Below are positions 26,094 to 36,242 of a stretch of DNA of 64,000 nucleotides, in pieces. Source of the DNA: Levilactobacillus yonginensis (GTDB lineage: Bacteria > Bacillota > Bacilli > Lactobacillales > Lactobacillaceae); NCBI RefSeq assembly GCF_964065165.1, contig NZ_OZ061550.1, positions 28,111 to 92,110 of the forward strand. The letters are read 5' to 3'. The notes beneath the pieces are model-generated. The model was given only the letters and a program-made list of their open reading frames with translations, was not told where the DNA came from and made no database searches. Position 1 is the stretch's first letter. The number at the start of each line of letters is the position of its first letter. The position numbers and the translations under genes are program-made.

Positions 26094-26954
26094 TTACTTG
26101 GCCTCCTTATCATCTATAAATAAGCCAATCCGGCTTAATAACTCATCGGTAACTTGCTGGTACTTGTCTAACACTCGCTTATCGAAGCGGTCCTTATCGG
26201 TAATTCCATTAATTGGGAATCGTTTAATCCGGGCCATTTGAGTAACAATATTTGTGAATACATTTTCTTCTCCAAACTCATCCTTAGCAGATTGTATGAT
26301 TGTCTGATCGACGCCGTTACGGGCATCGTGAAGCATTGGCAAGATACCAATTACCTCTATATCTAGCTGATACTCTTGCTGAAGTTTGGAAAGGGTATTC
26401 ACATACTCTTCTGCACCGGATAGACTATCATCGTGTGTTTGCAAGCTGATAAGTGCAAAGTCTGAGAAGATAACAGCATTACGGGTAATCTCAATACTAA
26501 ATGGTGGCACATCCAACAGAATTACATCATATTTCTTCTTCAATGGATTAAACAAGGGTTCCAACAGATGTGTTTCTTCGTACTCATTATTCGTATTCTG
26601 ATATAAATATTTCGTGAAATCTTGGAAATCAATATATGAAGGAATTAGGTCAAGGTTATCCATTATCTTAACTGGTAAGTCTGTTAGATCTTTCTCCTGT
26701 ACGCCTACCATCAGAGTTTTTTTAATTGAGTACACGGTATCTTCCTGCTGACTTTTCGTTAACATTAGTGTTTTAGTGGCGTTGGCTTGTGGGTCTAAGT
26801 CTGCAACCAACGTATGTATTCCCATTTTAGCTAAGGTATAAGCGATGAGATACGTGTTAGTTGTTTTTCCCACGCCACCCTTTTGATTACCAATCACAAT
26901 GGTTAATGCCTCATCACGAGACTGTATAGCCTTTACTACGTCTGGAATATCCAT
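26094..26954 (-). CDS. parA: ParA-family plasmid partition ATPase, locus 1
   Basis: 286 residues from ATG 26954 (GGAGGT 26962-26967); an ATG 51 bases upstream lacks a ribosome site. Deviant Walker A KGGVGKTT (25-32), ADLDPQANAT, and VILLDVPPFS (Walker B). It drives plasmid segregation with the downstream small DNA-binding protein. Repeats upstream (27007-27210) are a likely centromere. Confidence 0.93.
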   Translation of the reverse strand: MDIPDVVKAIQSRDEALTIVIGNQKGGVGKTTNTYLIAYTLAKMGIHTLVADLDPQANATKTLMLTKSQQEDTVYSIKKTLMVGVQEKDLTDLPVKIMDNLDLIPSYIDFQDFTKYLYQNTNNEYEETHLLEPLFNPLKKKYDVILLDVPPFSIEITRNAVIFSDFALISLQTHDDSLSGAEEYVNTLSKLQQEYQLDIEVIGILPMLHDARNGVDQTIIQSAKDEFGEENVFTNIVTQMARIKRFPINGITDKDRFDKRVLDKYQQVTDELLSRIGLFIDDKEAK

Positions 26955-27006
26955 AACAACGACCTCCAATTGATTTTTAGTTAGTATACCACAATTTAAT
27001 AGCAAA

Positions 27007-27210
27007 AGGGAAATTTCCCTAAATAGTTATTTAGATATATAGAATTAGGGATATATAGAAATTGGGATAAAGGGAAAAAGGGATACTTATCGACTGAGAA
27101 CACTGTTAGAATGGGAATTAAAAATATCCCTAAATAGAAAAAGGGATATAGGGATAATTCTATTTAGGGATAATTCTATTTGGGGAAAAATAGATAAAGG
27201 GAAAAAGGGA
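27007..27210. repeat. AGGGATA-rich repeat array, likely partition site (centromere)
   Basis: A short AT-rich stretch with many copies of AGGGATA / AAAGGGAAA in both orientations (e.g. GATAATTCTATTTAGGG repeated as GATAATTCTATTTGGGG). It lies directly upstream of parA. Repeat-rich sites in this position are usual ParB targets. The boundaries are approximate. Confidence 0.65.
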
Positions 27211-27225
27211 AATTAAATATAATTG

Positions 27226-27255
27226 TTGACAGATATCCTATGAAAGGGCTATAAT
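27226..27255 (+). promoter_or_regulatory. Strong promoter pointing away from parA
   Basis: TTGACA (27226-27231), 18-base spacer, TATAAT (27250-27255). A second TTGACA starts at 27264. Transcription would head into the conserved noncoding module that starts near 27382. Confidence 0.75.
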
Positions 27256-27381
27256 AATTGGTATTGACAGTCCTATTATATGATGTGCTTTTAACATTAT
27301 TTCCACCGTTTGCTGTACTAACTGTGAATCATGGGGGACACTGTCAGTAGTTCAAAAGAAGTAATACCTAAAAAACTGCAT

Positions 27382-28235
27382 AAAAAAAACACCCACCGAC
27401 TGGCATCGGTGAGCGCCACATAAAAGTCATCATCATTTAATGACTATTATATCATGGCCGGTGCGATTTTTAAAGCCCTAGGGGACAAGCTGGGGTCTAA
27501 ATCCAAGGGGACACGTTTGCCAGTGCGACTTCAATAAGTCTGGCTATACCACAACAAGGTTATCTGTACGGCTGGGTGGTGAATGGTGAGCGCGACCATT
27601 AACGGCGCGGGTGGTAAAACGAAGCTTCGGCTTGGTGCCACTGATTAGTTGGTGATCGAACAAACATAAATACGTATCGTCAACGCCTACTAGGGCGTTT
27701 TTTAGTAGGTTAAACCGAAAACGTAGGTTTATAATGAGTGGTGGTAGCAATACCGCAATTGTACAGACAAGCGACGGGCGTTAACGACCGACGAACTAAG
27801 GGGAAACTTTTAGTAGTAGAATTGTACTCTGGTTCAGTTATTCCAAATAGCTGTTTCCAGGGAACAATTCTGCGCTCAAAACGTCACTCCCTCTAAACTG
27901 AATGGAAAACCGTAACCCGTCAAGACAAATTACAAAGAAAAAAAGAAAGTTGGTGGAATTGTTGGAAGGTAAGGATTACATTGTTCCATTGAATCCAGAT
28001 GTTCCCATTAAGAAGACAATCTACCGGAGTTCTGCAAGAATTACTGAGCGACAAAGGAACCAAGTGAAGAGAGTTTTGCGTAGTCAAGGGTATCAGGGAA
28101 GAATTAGTAGTATTCGATACACTCGGGTAAATTACAAGTATTCATTTAAAGTATCAGTGAAGTATCAGGGAAGTGTTGGAAAATTTTTGGTTAATACAAA
28201 GAATGATACAGTTGAATTTAAGGGAATGGTACAGG
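27382..28235 (+). repeat. Conserved backbone module, copy 1 (paralogous to 56380-57229)
   Basis: About 850 bases shared with 56380-57229. The roughly 517 noncoding bases before the small gene differ at only about ten positions between copies, less than the coding part does. Inside: a minus-strand short RNA candidate, a plus-strand terminator AACGCC/GGCGTT plus T6 (27682-27703), and a leader hairpin of 15-base arms with two mismatches (27818-27832 with 27857-27871) before the ORF. Both copies sit between a parAB locus and variable cargo. Confidence 0.85.
27384..27439 (-). ncRNA. Candidate short RNA in the conserved module, copy 1
   Basis: On the minus strand TATAAT (27446-27451) with TTTAAA 17 bases upstream would start an RNA near 27439. 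About 50 bases on, CACCGA/TCGGTG forms a stem followed by T8 (27382-27412). In copy 2 the stem is kept while the loop changes from CTGGCA to CGGTAA, as expected if the hairpin matters. No transcript is known to me. Confidence 0.45.
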
Positions 28236-28240
28236 AGTAA
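27902..28240 (+). CDS. Small basic protein of the conserved module, copy 1 (112 aa, unknown)
   Basis: Starts MENRNPSRQITKKKRKLVEL; very rich in Lys/Arg, no signal peptide, likely nucleic-acid binding. The paralogue at 56900-57232 differs by both silent and replacement changes with frame preserved, so it is a real gene. There is no clear ribosome site before ATG; instead a long hairpin (27818-27871) precedes it. No family recognised. Confidence 0.6.
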   Translation: MENRNPSRQITKKKRKLVELLEGKDYIVPLNPDVPIKKTIYRSSARITERQRNQVKRVLRSQGYQGRISSIRYTRVNYKYSFKVSVKYQGSVGKFLVNTKNDTVEFKGMVQE

Positions 28241-28497
28241 TCTCAAGAAATTTCACAAAGTACCTTCCCGGTAAATCAGGGATTGAATAGCTAGACCAAT
28301 TGGTTATCAGAAATTTTCACAAAGGAAAAATATCAGAGTGTTGTTCCAACGGTACCGGATAAGGTTACTTGATATAATCGTGATTATGTTAACTAGAGAT
28401 TGGTCTAGCTTAAAAGTAGGAAACGTGTGCGCTGAGAAGTCTTGAGTTTACGGCTTGTTCCTCAAATTTAGGCCCATTATAAGGGGGATTGATTTAA

Positions 28498-28800
28498 ATG
28501 CAGTCTAATTCGCGGTGGACAGTAGCTTTGGCTAAGCAATATAGTTTAGCAACCATGAAAAAGATTCCATACGTCATGATAATTGTTTTATTAATATGTA
28601 TCGCTTTGATGTTAGCTGGTCGTGCGTCTTGGGGATTTAGCCTAATTGGGTTGGATTTTTTTATGTTTGCGGACTACTTGTCTGTTAAATTGGCACAGAA
28701 AAATATCAATTTTATCCTTAGCATTTTGATAGGAGCCCTAGTTTCCTTCATCGTATTTGGGATAATTACCTTAGCTTTGGGTTTATTATTTAAATGGTGA
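28498..28800 (+). CDS. Small membrane protein, unknown (cargo of module copy 1)
   Basis: 100 residues with three hydrophobic segments (about 24-40, 46-60, 72-98). ATG is preceded by AAGGGGGATTGATTTAA. No family recognised. It occupies the place taken in copy 2 by the Fic-like gene and its neighbours. Confidence 0.55.
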   Translation: MQSNSRWTVALAKQYSLATMKKIPYVMIIVLLICIALMLAGRASWGFSLIGLDFFMFADYLSVKLAQKNINFILSILIGALVSFIVFGIITLALGLLFKW

Positions 28801-28803
28801 TAC

Positions 28804-28862
28804 AAAAAAGACCATCTAGGAAGGTATTATGAGGGTATCTTCTTTGATGATCTTTTTTTTGT
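28804..28862 (+). terminator. Terminator closing module-1 cargo
   Basis: AAAAAAGACCATC...GATGATCTTTTTTTT; an arm also pairs AGGAAG with CTTCTT. The same terminator type plus ATTCCAATGGAATGTAGGAA follows the cargo of copy 2 (60383-60475). Confidence 0.7.
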
Positions 28863-29069
28863 ATAGGAATATTCCAATGGAATGTAGGAACGAGAATAAG
28901 CGTAACACGGGAGTATCAGAAATTACAGAAACTTCTCAATGATATAGATAAGAAGGGTAACCTAAGAACGCCACTGGAACACTTAATTGTAACTAATAAA
29001 ATTAGTCGTTTTCAGTGATTACATTAGGGTAGGCCTAAGTTAAACAAAATGAGCTGGAAGGGAAAATAT

Positions 29070-29156
29070 ATGTTTTTTTCAATATTTTTAGGATTAGTTT
29101 TGTTATCAGTTGGGATAATCTTAATTGCATTTCTATCCTCATTGATTTCATGTTAA
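29070..29156 (+). CDS. Possible 28-residue hydrophobic peptide
   Basis: ATG 29070 to TAA 29156 encodes MFFSIFLGLVLLSVGIILIA followed by FLSSLISC, essentially one membrane helix. GGAAGGG lies 8 bases upstream. Type I toxin or leaderless peptide are options; too short to decide. Confidence 0.4.
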   Translation: MFFSIFLGLVLLSVGIILIAFLSSLISC

Positions 29157-29272
29157 TTTAAAGCTATGAGATACGTTCTAAGACGTTTTATAACAACTTG
29201 AATATAAATATACGTGAGTAAGATAGAATGGCTTAAAAGAGCTTAGAATTGATTACAGAAAGAAATGATAAC

Positions 29273-29380
29273 ATGTGGTTAAAAATTTTTGGCATTATTC
29301 CAATGATAATGTTTATAGTTGCGTTGTTCTTAATTGGGATTGTTGGGTTAGCAATCATGATTTGGCTTATCGTTGAGTAA
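29273..29380 (+). CDS. Possible 35-residue hydrophobic peptide
   Basis: ATG 29273 to TAA 29380 encodes MWLKIFGIIPMIMFIVALFL followed by IGIVGLAIMIWLIVE. Single helix with a lone charged residue at each end. Upstream AGAAAG is a weak ribosome site. Lies 117 bases after the similar peptide at 29070. Confidence 0.35.
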   Translation: MWLKIFGIIPMIMFIVALFLIGIVGLAIMIWLIVE

Positions 29381-29431
29381 GACGTACCAGCTTAATGATA
29401 TGAACCGAGTGACAAAACTAGATTAAAATTT

Positions 29432-29467
29432 AAGGCATTTCATTTACACAAGATTCTTGACGCTACC
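29432..29467 (-). mobile_element. IS256 terminal fragment (36 bp)
   Basis: AAGGCATTTCATTTACACAA followed by GATTCTTGACGCTACC is the exact complement of the end at 62201-62236. Only the extreme end of the element remains, marking an old insertion or recombination point. Confidence 0.85.
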
Positions 29468-29681
29468 TAAAATTTTAGATTTTACGCTTGACCTAAAATC
29501 AAAAAGAAGAGGTAAGGGTCAAAAGATAATTCAACAGCGATCAAGTAAAAGGAAGCACAAAGAAAGTAAAGCAGAGCTTACACAAAAAATTCAAAAACAG
29601 TTAAAAGACTTTGCTAAACACAATCCAGAAGTTAAGCCAAAAAACAATCCTGAAAATAAAAACGATTGGCCTAGTTATTAG
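29468..29681 (+). pseudogene. C-terminal remnant of an ArdC-like gene
   Basis: The tail LTQKIQKQLKDFAKHNPEVK resembles the C-terminus of the intact ArdC-like protein (RTQKQLQAFAKKNPEIK, gene 35086-36210). The upstream part is cut by the IS256 end. An open frame continues leftward into IS sequence by chance. Confidence 0.6.
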
Positions 29682-29949
29682 GTTGATCGTTTTTTAATTT
29701 ATCCGGTTTATGGGCGTTGACATAGTCAGCGAATGTTTTTAAAAGTTCTTCGGTTTGTTCGACCGAGAGGTTATTAGCTTGAAAGTACTTTTCTAATAAA
29801 GCCCCTTTTTGAATTAATCGGCGAAAACGGGCTTTTCGTGCTTGTCGATTTTCATAATACTTAAATTGGCGTAACTTAAAATCTTCCCGCTCAATTTTTT
29901 GTTTTAAACGCGCTTGTTGTTCAATTAGTTTTTCATATTGATTAGGCAT
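29671..29949 (-). CDS. Mobilisation accessory protein (MobC-like, coiled coil)
   Basis: 92 residues from ATG 29949 (ribosome site GGGGA; an ATG 12 bases upstream has none). Highly charged, heptad-like (KLIEQQARLKQKIEREDFKL), C-terminal SVEQTEELLKTFADYVNAHK. Lies with the next gene on the strand opposite to the relaxase, next to oriT, the usual position of relaxosome accessory genes. Function by context. Confidence 0.55.
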   Translation of the reverse strand: MPNQYEKLIEQQARLKQKIEREDFKLRQFKYYENRQARKARFRRLIQKGALLEKYFQANNLSVEQTEELLKTFADYVNAHKPDKLKNDQPNN

Positions 29950-29970
29950 GGAATTCCCCATCTCCTATGA

Positions 29971-30180
29971 CTAATGATCTACGGACTTTTCCATTAAAAA
30001 CTCGGATACTTTTTTGGATAAGGACTTGATATTGTCATTAGATAAATTAGCATAATCTAAATTGGCTTGACTGATGATTTGTTTACCTAGCCGTTGTTCA
30101 ATCTTATTTTTTTCGTCCTTAATTTTTTGATTAAGGGCTTTTAATTTAGCTTCTTGTTTTTCTAAGTTACTTTGAGACAT
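29971..30180 (-). CDS. Small coiled-coil mobilisation accessory protein
   Basis: 69 residues from ATG 30180 with GGAGGG upstream. LEKQEAKLKALNQKIKDEKN is a coiled coil. First gene of a two-gene unit divergent from the relaxase across the oriT region. Family not identified; role from position. Confidence 0.55.
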   Translation of the reverse strand: MSQSNLEKQEAKLKALNQKIKDEKNKIEQRLGKQIISQANLDYANLSNDNIKSLSKKVSEFLMEKSVDH

Positions 30181-30328
30181 AACGATCCCTCCAATCATAT
30201 TAGAAATAATCACCGAAACTATATCATATAGGAAACGTTAAGTCAAAGTATAAAATTTGAAATAGCGAAGCGGAAGGCATACACTAAATTAAAGTTAAGA
30301 GAATCAGAAGACCGAGTGAAACGAGGTT

Positions 30329-30364
30329 AATGCGCACTTACACCCCACTAAATTCTTGTGGGGT
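30329..30364 (-). other. oriT: Probable origin of transfer (oriT) with nick-site core
   Basis: On the minus strand GTAAGTGCGCATTAA (30327-30341) matches the TAAGTGCGC core of RSF1010/pIP501/pSK41-type (MOBQ and relatives) nick sites. An inverted repeat ACCCCAC/GTGGGGT (30342-30348, 30358-30364) abuts it. It lies about 90 bases before the MobA/MobL relaxase gene. Confidence 0.75.
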
Positions 30365-30450
30365 AAATCGTGATAAAATCCTGTATTAGAAGTCGCCGAT
30401 GGCGACAACAAAGTCAAAATCCATAGAATCAAAGGAAGGCGGTGACTGAC

Positions 30451-32514
30451 ATGGCAATCTTTCATATGAGTTTTAGTAATATTAGTGCTGGTAAAGGACG
30501 AAGTGCGATTGCCAGTGCTGCTTATCGAAGTGGTGAAAAGCTATTTGATGATAAGGAAGGTCGCCACTATTTCTATGCCCGATCGATCATGCCAGAAAGC
30601 TTTATTTTGACGCCAAAAAATTCACCGGAATGGGCGAGTGATCGAGAACAGTTGTGGAATGAAGTTGAAAAGAAAGATCGTAAATCAAACTCACGGTATG
30701 CAAAAGAGTTTAACGTGGCTTTACCGGTAGAATTAAGTGAATCCGAACAGAAAGAGTTATTGACAAAATATGTGCAAGAAAATTTTGTTGATGAGGGCAT
30801 GGTAGCCGATGTGGCAATTCATCGCGATCACCTAGATAATCCGCATGCCCATGTGATGTTAACTAACCGCCCATTTAACCCAGACGGAACATGGGGAATT
30901 AAGAGCAAAAAGCAATATATTTTAGATGAGAATGGCAATAAAACATATACCGGAACTAGCAAGTACCCTAAGAGTAGAAAGATACTGATGGTCAATTGGG
31001 ATAAGAAAGAAAAAATAATTGAATGGCGTCATAATTGGGCAGTTAGTGTCAATCAGGTTTTAGAGCAAAAAAATATTCCGGATCGGATCAGTGAAAAATC
31101 ATTTACTGAGCAGGGAATAGATGATACACCAACCCAACACGAGGGAATTAATAGTAAGCGGTATGAAAGAAAAGAATTTAACCAACAAGTAAAGAACTAT
31201 CGCAAAGCCAAAGCCAGTTATAAAAACAACCAAGAAAAAGCAATCAATAGAGGTCACTTAGATAGCCTAAGTAAACACTTCTCGTTTAATGAAAAACGGG
31301 TGGTCAATGAGTTAAGCCATGAACTGAAAACTTATATCAGTTTGGAGAGTTTAGATGATAAACGGCGCATGCTATTTAATTGGAAAAACAGCACCTTAAT
31401 TAAACATGCAGTTGGTGAAGATGTGACTAAAGAATTATTGACAATTAACCAACAAGAAAGCTCATTAAAAAAGGCAGATGAACTCTTAAATAAAGTGGTC
31501 GATCGCACTACGAAAAAACTTTATCCAGAGCTTAATTTTGAACAGACCACACAAGCTGAAAGACGAGAATTAATTAAGGAAACCGAAAGCGAGCAAACAG
31601 TTTTCAAAGGCAGTGAATTAAACGAACGTTTAATGAATATTCGTGATGATTTATCTGCCCGACAATTATTGACCTTTACCAAACGGCCATACGTTGGCTG
31701 GAAGTTATTAATGCAACAAGAAAAGGAAGTCAAAATCGAGCTTAAATATACGCTGATGATTCATGATGATAGCTTAGAAAGTCTAGAACACGTTGATCAA
31801 GGTCTACTAGAAAAGTATTCACCAACCGAGCAGCAAAAGATTACTCGAGCAGTCAAAGACCTACGGGCAATCATGGCCGTTAAGCAAGTCATTAAAACGC
31901 AATACCATGAAGTATTGAAAAGGGCCTTTCCCAAAGGCGATTTAGATGGATTGCCATTGATTAAACAGGAACAGGCCTATACAGCCGTGATGTACTATGA
32001 TCCAGCTTTAAAGCCGTGCAAGGTTGAAACAATCGCACAGTGGCAGGAAAACCCACCGAGGGTTTTCAGTACCCAAGAACATCAACAAGGACTAGCTTAT
32101 TTATCGGGACAGCTTAGCTTAGATCAGCTAGAGAATCATCACTTACAACGGGTTTTAAAGCATGACGGCACTAAACAACTCTTTTTGGGTGAATGCAAAG
32201 CCGATCCGATGATTAAAAACAGTCAGATTGAGAAAATCCAAAAGCAGTTAAAAGAGCAACAAGCCAAGGACGACCAGTATAGAAAAGCAAATATGGGGCA
32301 TTATCAACCGCTAAATTATAAGCCAGTTAGTCCAAACTACTACTTAAAAACGGCCTTTAGTGACGCAATCATGACTGTTCTATATGCTCGTGATGAAGAT
32401 TACCAACGGCAAAGACAGGCGCAAGGTTTAAAAGAGACTGAGTGGGAAATGGCGAAAAAGCAACGGCAACACCAAACTCGAAATCGGCATGAAGATGGGG
32501 GCATGCACTTGTAA
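30451..32514 (+). CDS. mobA: MobA/MobL-family conjugative relaxase (TraA-like nickase)
   Basis: 687 residues from ATG 30451, the family start [20 protein letters not shown]; a GTG nine bases earlier overlaps the AAGGAAGGCGG ribosome site. Conserved Tyr in AAYRSGEKL, and the metal-binding [14 protein letters not shown] (His124, His127, His132, His134). It nicks oriT and pilots the strand during transfer. The C-terminal half is Lys/Gln-rich without a recognised helicase or primase motif. Confidence 0.93.
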   Translation: MAIFHMSFSNISAGKGRSAIASAAYRSGEKLFDDKEGRHYFYARSIMPESFILTPKNSPEWASDREQLWNEVEKKDRKSNSRYAKEFNVALPVELSESEQKELLTKYVQENFVDEGMVADVAIHRDHLDNPHAHVMLTNRPFNPDGTWGIKSKKQYILDENGNKTYTGTSKYPKSRKILMVNWDKKEKIIEWRHNWAVSVNQVLEQKNIPDRISEKSFTEQGIDDTPTQHEGINSKRYERKEFNQQVKNYRKAKASYKNNQEKAINRGHLDSLSKHFSFNEKRVVNELSHELKTYISLESLDDKRRMLFNWKNSTLIKHAVGEDVTKELLTINQQESSLKKADELLNKVVDRTTKKLYPELNFEQTTQAERRELIKETESEQTVFKGSELNERLMNIRDDLSARQLLTFTKRPYVGWKLLMQQEKEVKIELKYTLMIHDDSLESLEHVDQGLLEKYSPTEQQKITRAVKDLRAIMAVKQVIKTQYHEVLKRAFPKGDLDGLPLIKQEQAYTAVMYYDPALKPCKVETIAQWQENPPRVFSTQEHQQGLAYLSGQLSLDQLENHHLQRVLKHDGTKQLFLGECKADPMIKNSQIEKIQKQLKEQQAKDDQYRKANMGHYQPLNYKPVSPNYYLKTAFSDAIMTVLYARDEDYQRQRQAQGLKETEWEMAKKQRQHQTRNRHEDGGMHL

Positions 32515-32610
32515 TCGGAATAAAAAATGCACCGTTAAACCTGGTTAAAAGCGGCTGAACAAGGCAGAACAGAATTAGAACAGAAGCTCAATCATAAGGA
32601 GTGAACGAAC

Positions 32611-34744
32611 ATGACCACTGTTATCTTAGCTGAAAAACCCAGTCAAGCCCGTTCATACGTCCAAGCCTTTCAAAAGAGCAAAAAAAACAGGGTTACTATA
32701 CGGTTAGCGACCCTGTTTTGCCCGCAAATACGCTTGTGACGTATGGTCTCGGACATTTAGTTGAACTAGCCACACCGGATAAATATGATCAGAAATATCA
32801 GCAATGGGCCTTATCTAATTTACCGATTTTCCCCGACCAATACAAGTTTGAAGTGCCAGCTAGTAAAAAGCCCAATTCAAGGTCGTTAAAGACCTGTTAA
32901 CAAAAGCCGATACCATTATTGTGGCCACTGATAGTGGTCGAGAAGGGTCAAATATCGCGTGGTCGATCATGAACCAAGCGCATATTGATGTTAAGTCGAA
33001 AAAGATTAAGCGCCTTTGGTTGAATAGCCTAGAAAAAGACGCGATTATTACCGGATTCAAAAATCTTGGTGATTGGCACAAAGACTATCTGGCTTATAAA
33101 GAAGCCCAAACTCGTCAAATTAGCGATTGGTTGATCGGTATGAATGGTAGTCCCTTATATACTTTGTTGTTGAGACAAAATGGGGTGCGCGGGGTGTATT
33201 CAATTGGTCGCGTGCAGACGCCAACCTTGTATATGGTCTATCAAAGAGACCAGACAATCAAAAACTTTAAGCCGGAACCCTATTTTGAACTAAGTGCGGA
33301 AATTTTAGCTAATCAGCAAAAATTCGCCGCAAAATTAGACCCCTATCAACGGTTTAAAGACGAAGCAGGGCTAATGACATTCATGCAAGCTAAACACGTT
33401 CAGAAAGGCTCACAGGACGGTTTAATCAAGGACGTCCAAAAACAAGGTAAAAAGCGTGCTAGTCCCCAACTATTCTCGCTATCCAGTCTGCAAAGTGCCA
33501 TGAATAAACGGTATCATGCCAGTGCCAGCCAAACCTTAGCGGCCATTCAGAGTTTATACGAAGCCAAGTTTCTTAGCTATCCCCGAACCGATTGTGCTTA
33601 TATCACTGATGAAGAATTTGAGTATTTAGTGGCTAATCTGACGAAGTATCTGGGGTTAGTCTCTAGGCAAGTCACTTTAACCAATACCACCCCGAATAAA
33701 CGTTACGTCAATGGGAAAAAGGTTGAAGAACACTACGCTATTATCATGACTAAAGTTGTGCCGACGAAAAATCAATTAGCGGCCTTACCTAAATTACAGC
33801 AACAGGTCTATGACTTGGTTTTAAGAACGACGTTAGCGATGTTTGCTGATCCGTACGAGTACGAAGAAACCACCATTATCACCCAGGTTGGCGACGCCAA
33901 TTTTAAAGCAACCGGTAAGGTGCCAACTAAGCAAGGTTGGCAAGCTTTATTTGATGATCACAAAGCCGACCATCAAGAGGCAACCACCCTACCGCTCGTT
34001 CACCAAGGCGACCAAGTTCAAGCAAATCTGCAAACGCCGCAAAAAGAAACGACACCACCGGTACCCTTTACCGAAGGTACCCTGATTACGGCAATGAAGA
34101 CAGCCGGCAAAACGCTTGATGACGAAGAAGCCCAGGCGATTCTCAAAGATGTGCAAGGCATTGGGACAAGTGCGACCCGGGCCAATGTGCTGGAAGTGTT
34201 AAAAAAACGCGGCTATTTGGTTACTGAAAAGAACAAGCTCCACGTCAGTGAAGCGGGAATTACTTTATGTAAAGCGGTCGAACTCGAACCCTTGCTAACT
34301 AGCCCAGAAATGACGGCTAAATGGGAGCAAGCGTTACAACAAATCAGTACCGAAGAACGCACCCCGGATAACTTTTTGAGCCAGATCAAGAAATTTGTGG
34401 CCAAGTTGATTGCTGAGGTCCCCGCGCAATTGACTGGCAGTTCAGCCATTAAGCAACAAATCAATCACCAACAGCAAGCGCAAAAAGCCGCCGAAGTCTT
34501 CTTAGAAACACCGCAAGCGACCGTTTTAAATAAACAGAAGTTTTACATTGTGAAGCCTAAGCAAGGCGAAGACTTTACCTTACCCAAGAAATGGAGCAGC
34601 AAAACCCTCGGTAAAACTGCAATCAAAGCCTTAGTCACCAAGGGTGAAACCAGCAAACTAAAGGGATTCAAGAGCAAAAAAGGAAAGTCGTTTGACGCCA
34701 AGTTAAAGCTTGACGGCCATAAATTAAGTTTTGATTTTGATTAG
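32611..34744 (+). pseudogene. topB: DNA topoisomerase III (TopB-like), two frameshifts
   Basis: Begins MTTVILAEKPSQARSYVQAF at ATG 32611 (AAGGAG upstream). Frame is lost in an A8 run at 32680-32687, continues as LPANTLVTYG...VPASKKP, is lost again in a C-run near 32868-32875, then stays open from 32921 to the stop (607 codons) with SIGRVQTPTLYMVYQR, the catalytic-Tyr region SYPRTDCAYITDEEF and GIGTSATRANVLEVL. Both breaks are in homopolymers, so sequencing error is as likely as mutation. Type IA topoisomerases of this kind are common beside plasmid relaxases. Confidence 0.88.
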
Positions 34745-34866
34745 ACCTTACCCTACCGCCCTTCACGTTGTTCCAGTTGGTGAACCCGTCATTTAGGTTT
34801 ACTTTTTTAAAATCAAAAGTAAACCTAAACAATAGGTAAGATTAGCAAAGCAAAGGAGATCATAAA

Positions 34867-35082
34867 ATGGATAATAAATTAGCAGTCATTGGGAGTGAAT
34901 TACCAGTTTTGCAGGCTAAAGGAACCTACAAGTATTTAAAAGAAATCACTGGTAACGGCGCTTATTATCAAGTAGCCTGGCAAAAATTGTCTGACGGTTA
35001 CGTTGCCCTTTATGGCACGGCCTCAATTCAAACGAAAGTGGCCCCCATACTGAATGATATTTTTGAAGATGAGGAGGGGTAG
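34867..35082 (+). CDS. Small plasmid protein, unknown (71 aa)
   Basis: 71 residues, acidic C-terminus (DIFEDEEG). AAGGAG precedes ATG. It sits between topB and the ArdC-like gene, 3 bases before the latter, so the two are co-translated. No family recognised. Confidence 0.6.
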   Translation: MDNKLAVIGSELPVLQAKGTYKYLKEITGNGAYYQVAWQKLSDGYVALYGTASIQTKVAPILNDIFEDEEG

Positions 35083-35085
35083 ACA

Positions 35086-36210
35086 ATGCCGAGTAAAGCA
35101 GACGTTAAAGCCTGGAAAGCACAATTAGTCGCTCAGGCTGAACAACAAATCCTAAAATTAACCGATAGTAGCCAATTTAAAAAGTATCTCAATACCCTGG
35201 CTAAATTCCATCATTATAGCACTAGAAACATTGATTTAATTTATGCGCAAAATCCGCAAGCCACTCAAGTCGCCGGTTTTAAGCAATGGCAGACGGCTTT
35301 TAACCGCACCGTCAACCGGGGCGCAAAAGCGATTCGGATTGCGGCCCCGATTATTAAGAAGTTAACACCAGCCGAGCAACAGCGTCTTGATACTACCGAC
35401 GAACGGGCCATTGTCGGTTATCGTTATCTACCCGTCTTCGATGTGTCACAAACTAGCGGTGAACCAGTGTTAAGTGCTAAAGACTTTGTCAAAGAAAATT
35501 TGGCCGATCATCAGAATGTAACGAGCTTGTATAACGCGTTCAAAGACTATCTCAACCAGCAACCCGACCTTAAAGTCAGTGAAGTTCCTTTAGCGACGCT
35601 AAATGGGGCTAAGGGGTATTTTCAACCCAGCACTAATGAAATTGTTATTGGTAGTGATGAATCCGATAATGCTTTAAAATTGAAGACGTTATATCACGAA
35701 TATGCGCATAGCCAGCTACACGGATTAAAATCAGCCTTTAAAGATCGGCCACGAGTCTATCAGGAAACCCAAGCCGAAGCGATCGCGTATGTTGCCATGC
35801 AAAATATTGGCGTTGATACCAGCAACTACTCACTCGGTTACGTGGCCACCTGGGCCAAAGATAAAGCCGTAATCCATAGCGCTTTAAGTGAGATCCAGCA
35901 AGTGAGCAACAAAGTGATTGAGCTTAGCGATGGCTTAACCAAACAATTAGGCTTACAAGAAGCCCAAAAAGAGCCTGAGCATGATTTAAAAAAGCTATCA
36001 GCCCATGATCTTAATAAGTCCTATCAAGGCTTACAACAACAAGTTCAGCAAGCAACTAATTCACAACAAAAAGCACAATTTAAAAACCAGTTACATGAGA
36101 TACACGAAGAAATCAGTGAGCGAACGCAAAAGCAGCTACAAGCATTTGCTAAAAAGAATCCAGAAATTAAACAACCAGATTCTGAACCCGATCAAAGTCT
36201 AAAACGTTAG
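35086..36210 (+). CDS. ardC: ArdC-like antirestriction protein (ssDNA-binding plus metallopeptidase-like)
   Basis: 374 residues. N-terminal part (about 10-115; FHHYSTRNIDLIYAQNPQAT, VAGFKQWQTAFNRTVNRGAK) is the DUF1738/ArdC-N ssDNA-binding domain; TLYHEYAHSQLHG with HEYAH at 204-208 and later ETQAEAIAYVAM form the zinc metallopeptidase motif. The C-terminal coiled region (310-374) has a paralogous remnant at 29468. ArdC is thought to protect incoming plasmid ssDNA from restriction in a recipient, consistent with its place after the relaxase. Confidence 0.85.
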   Translation: MPSKADVKAWKAQLVAQAEQQILKLTDSSQFKKYLNTLAKFHHYSTRNIDLIYAQNPQATQVAGFKQWQTAFNRTVNRGAKAIRIAAPIIKKLTPAEQQRLDTTDERAIVGYRYLPVFDVSQTSGEPVLSAKDFVKENLADHQNVTSLYNAFKDYLNQQPDLKVSEVPLATLNGAKGYFQPSTNEIVIGSDESDNALKLKTLYHEYAHSQLHGLKSAFKDRPRVYQETQAEAIAYVAMQNIGVDTSNYSLGYVATWAKDKAVIHSALSEIQQVSNKVIELSDGLTKQLGLQEAQKEPEHDLKKLSAHDLNKSYQGLQQQVQQATNSQQKAQFKNQLHEIHEEISERTQKQLQAFAKKNPEIKQPDSEPDQSLKR

Positions 36211-36242
36211 CCAGTTTTTAAAGGGCATGCTATAATGGAGAC

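Noticed and set aside
27544..27750. Minus-strand 68-codon frame present in both module copies (also 56542-56748)
   Set aside because: Nearly every difference between copies inside it would change an amino acid and the frame has no ribosome site; conservation is better explained by the noncoding element.
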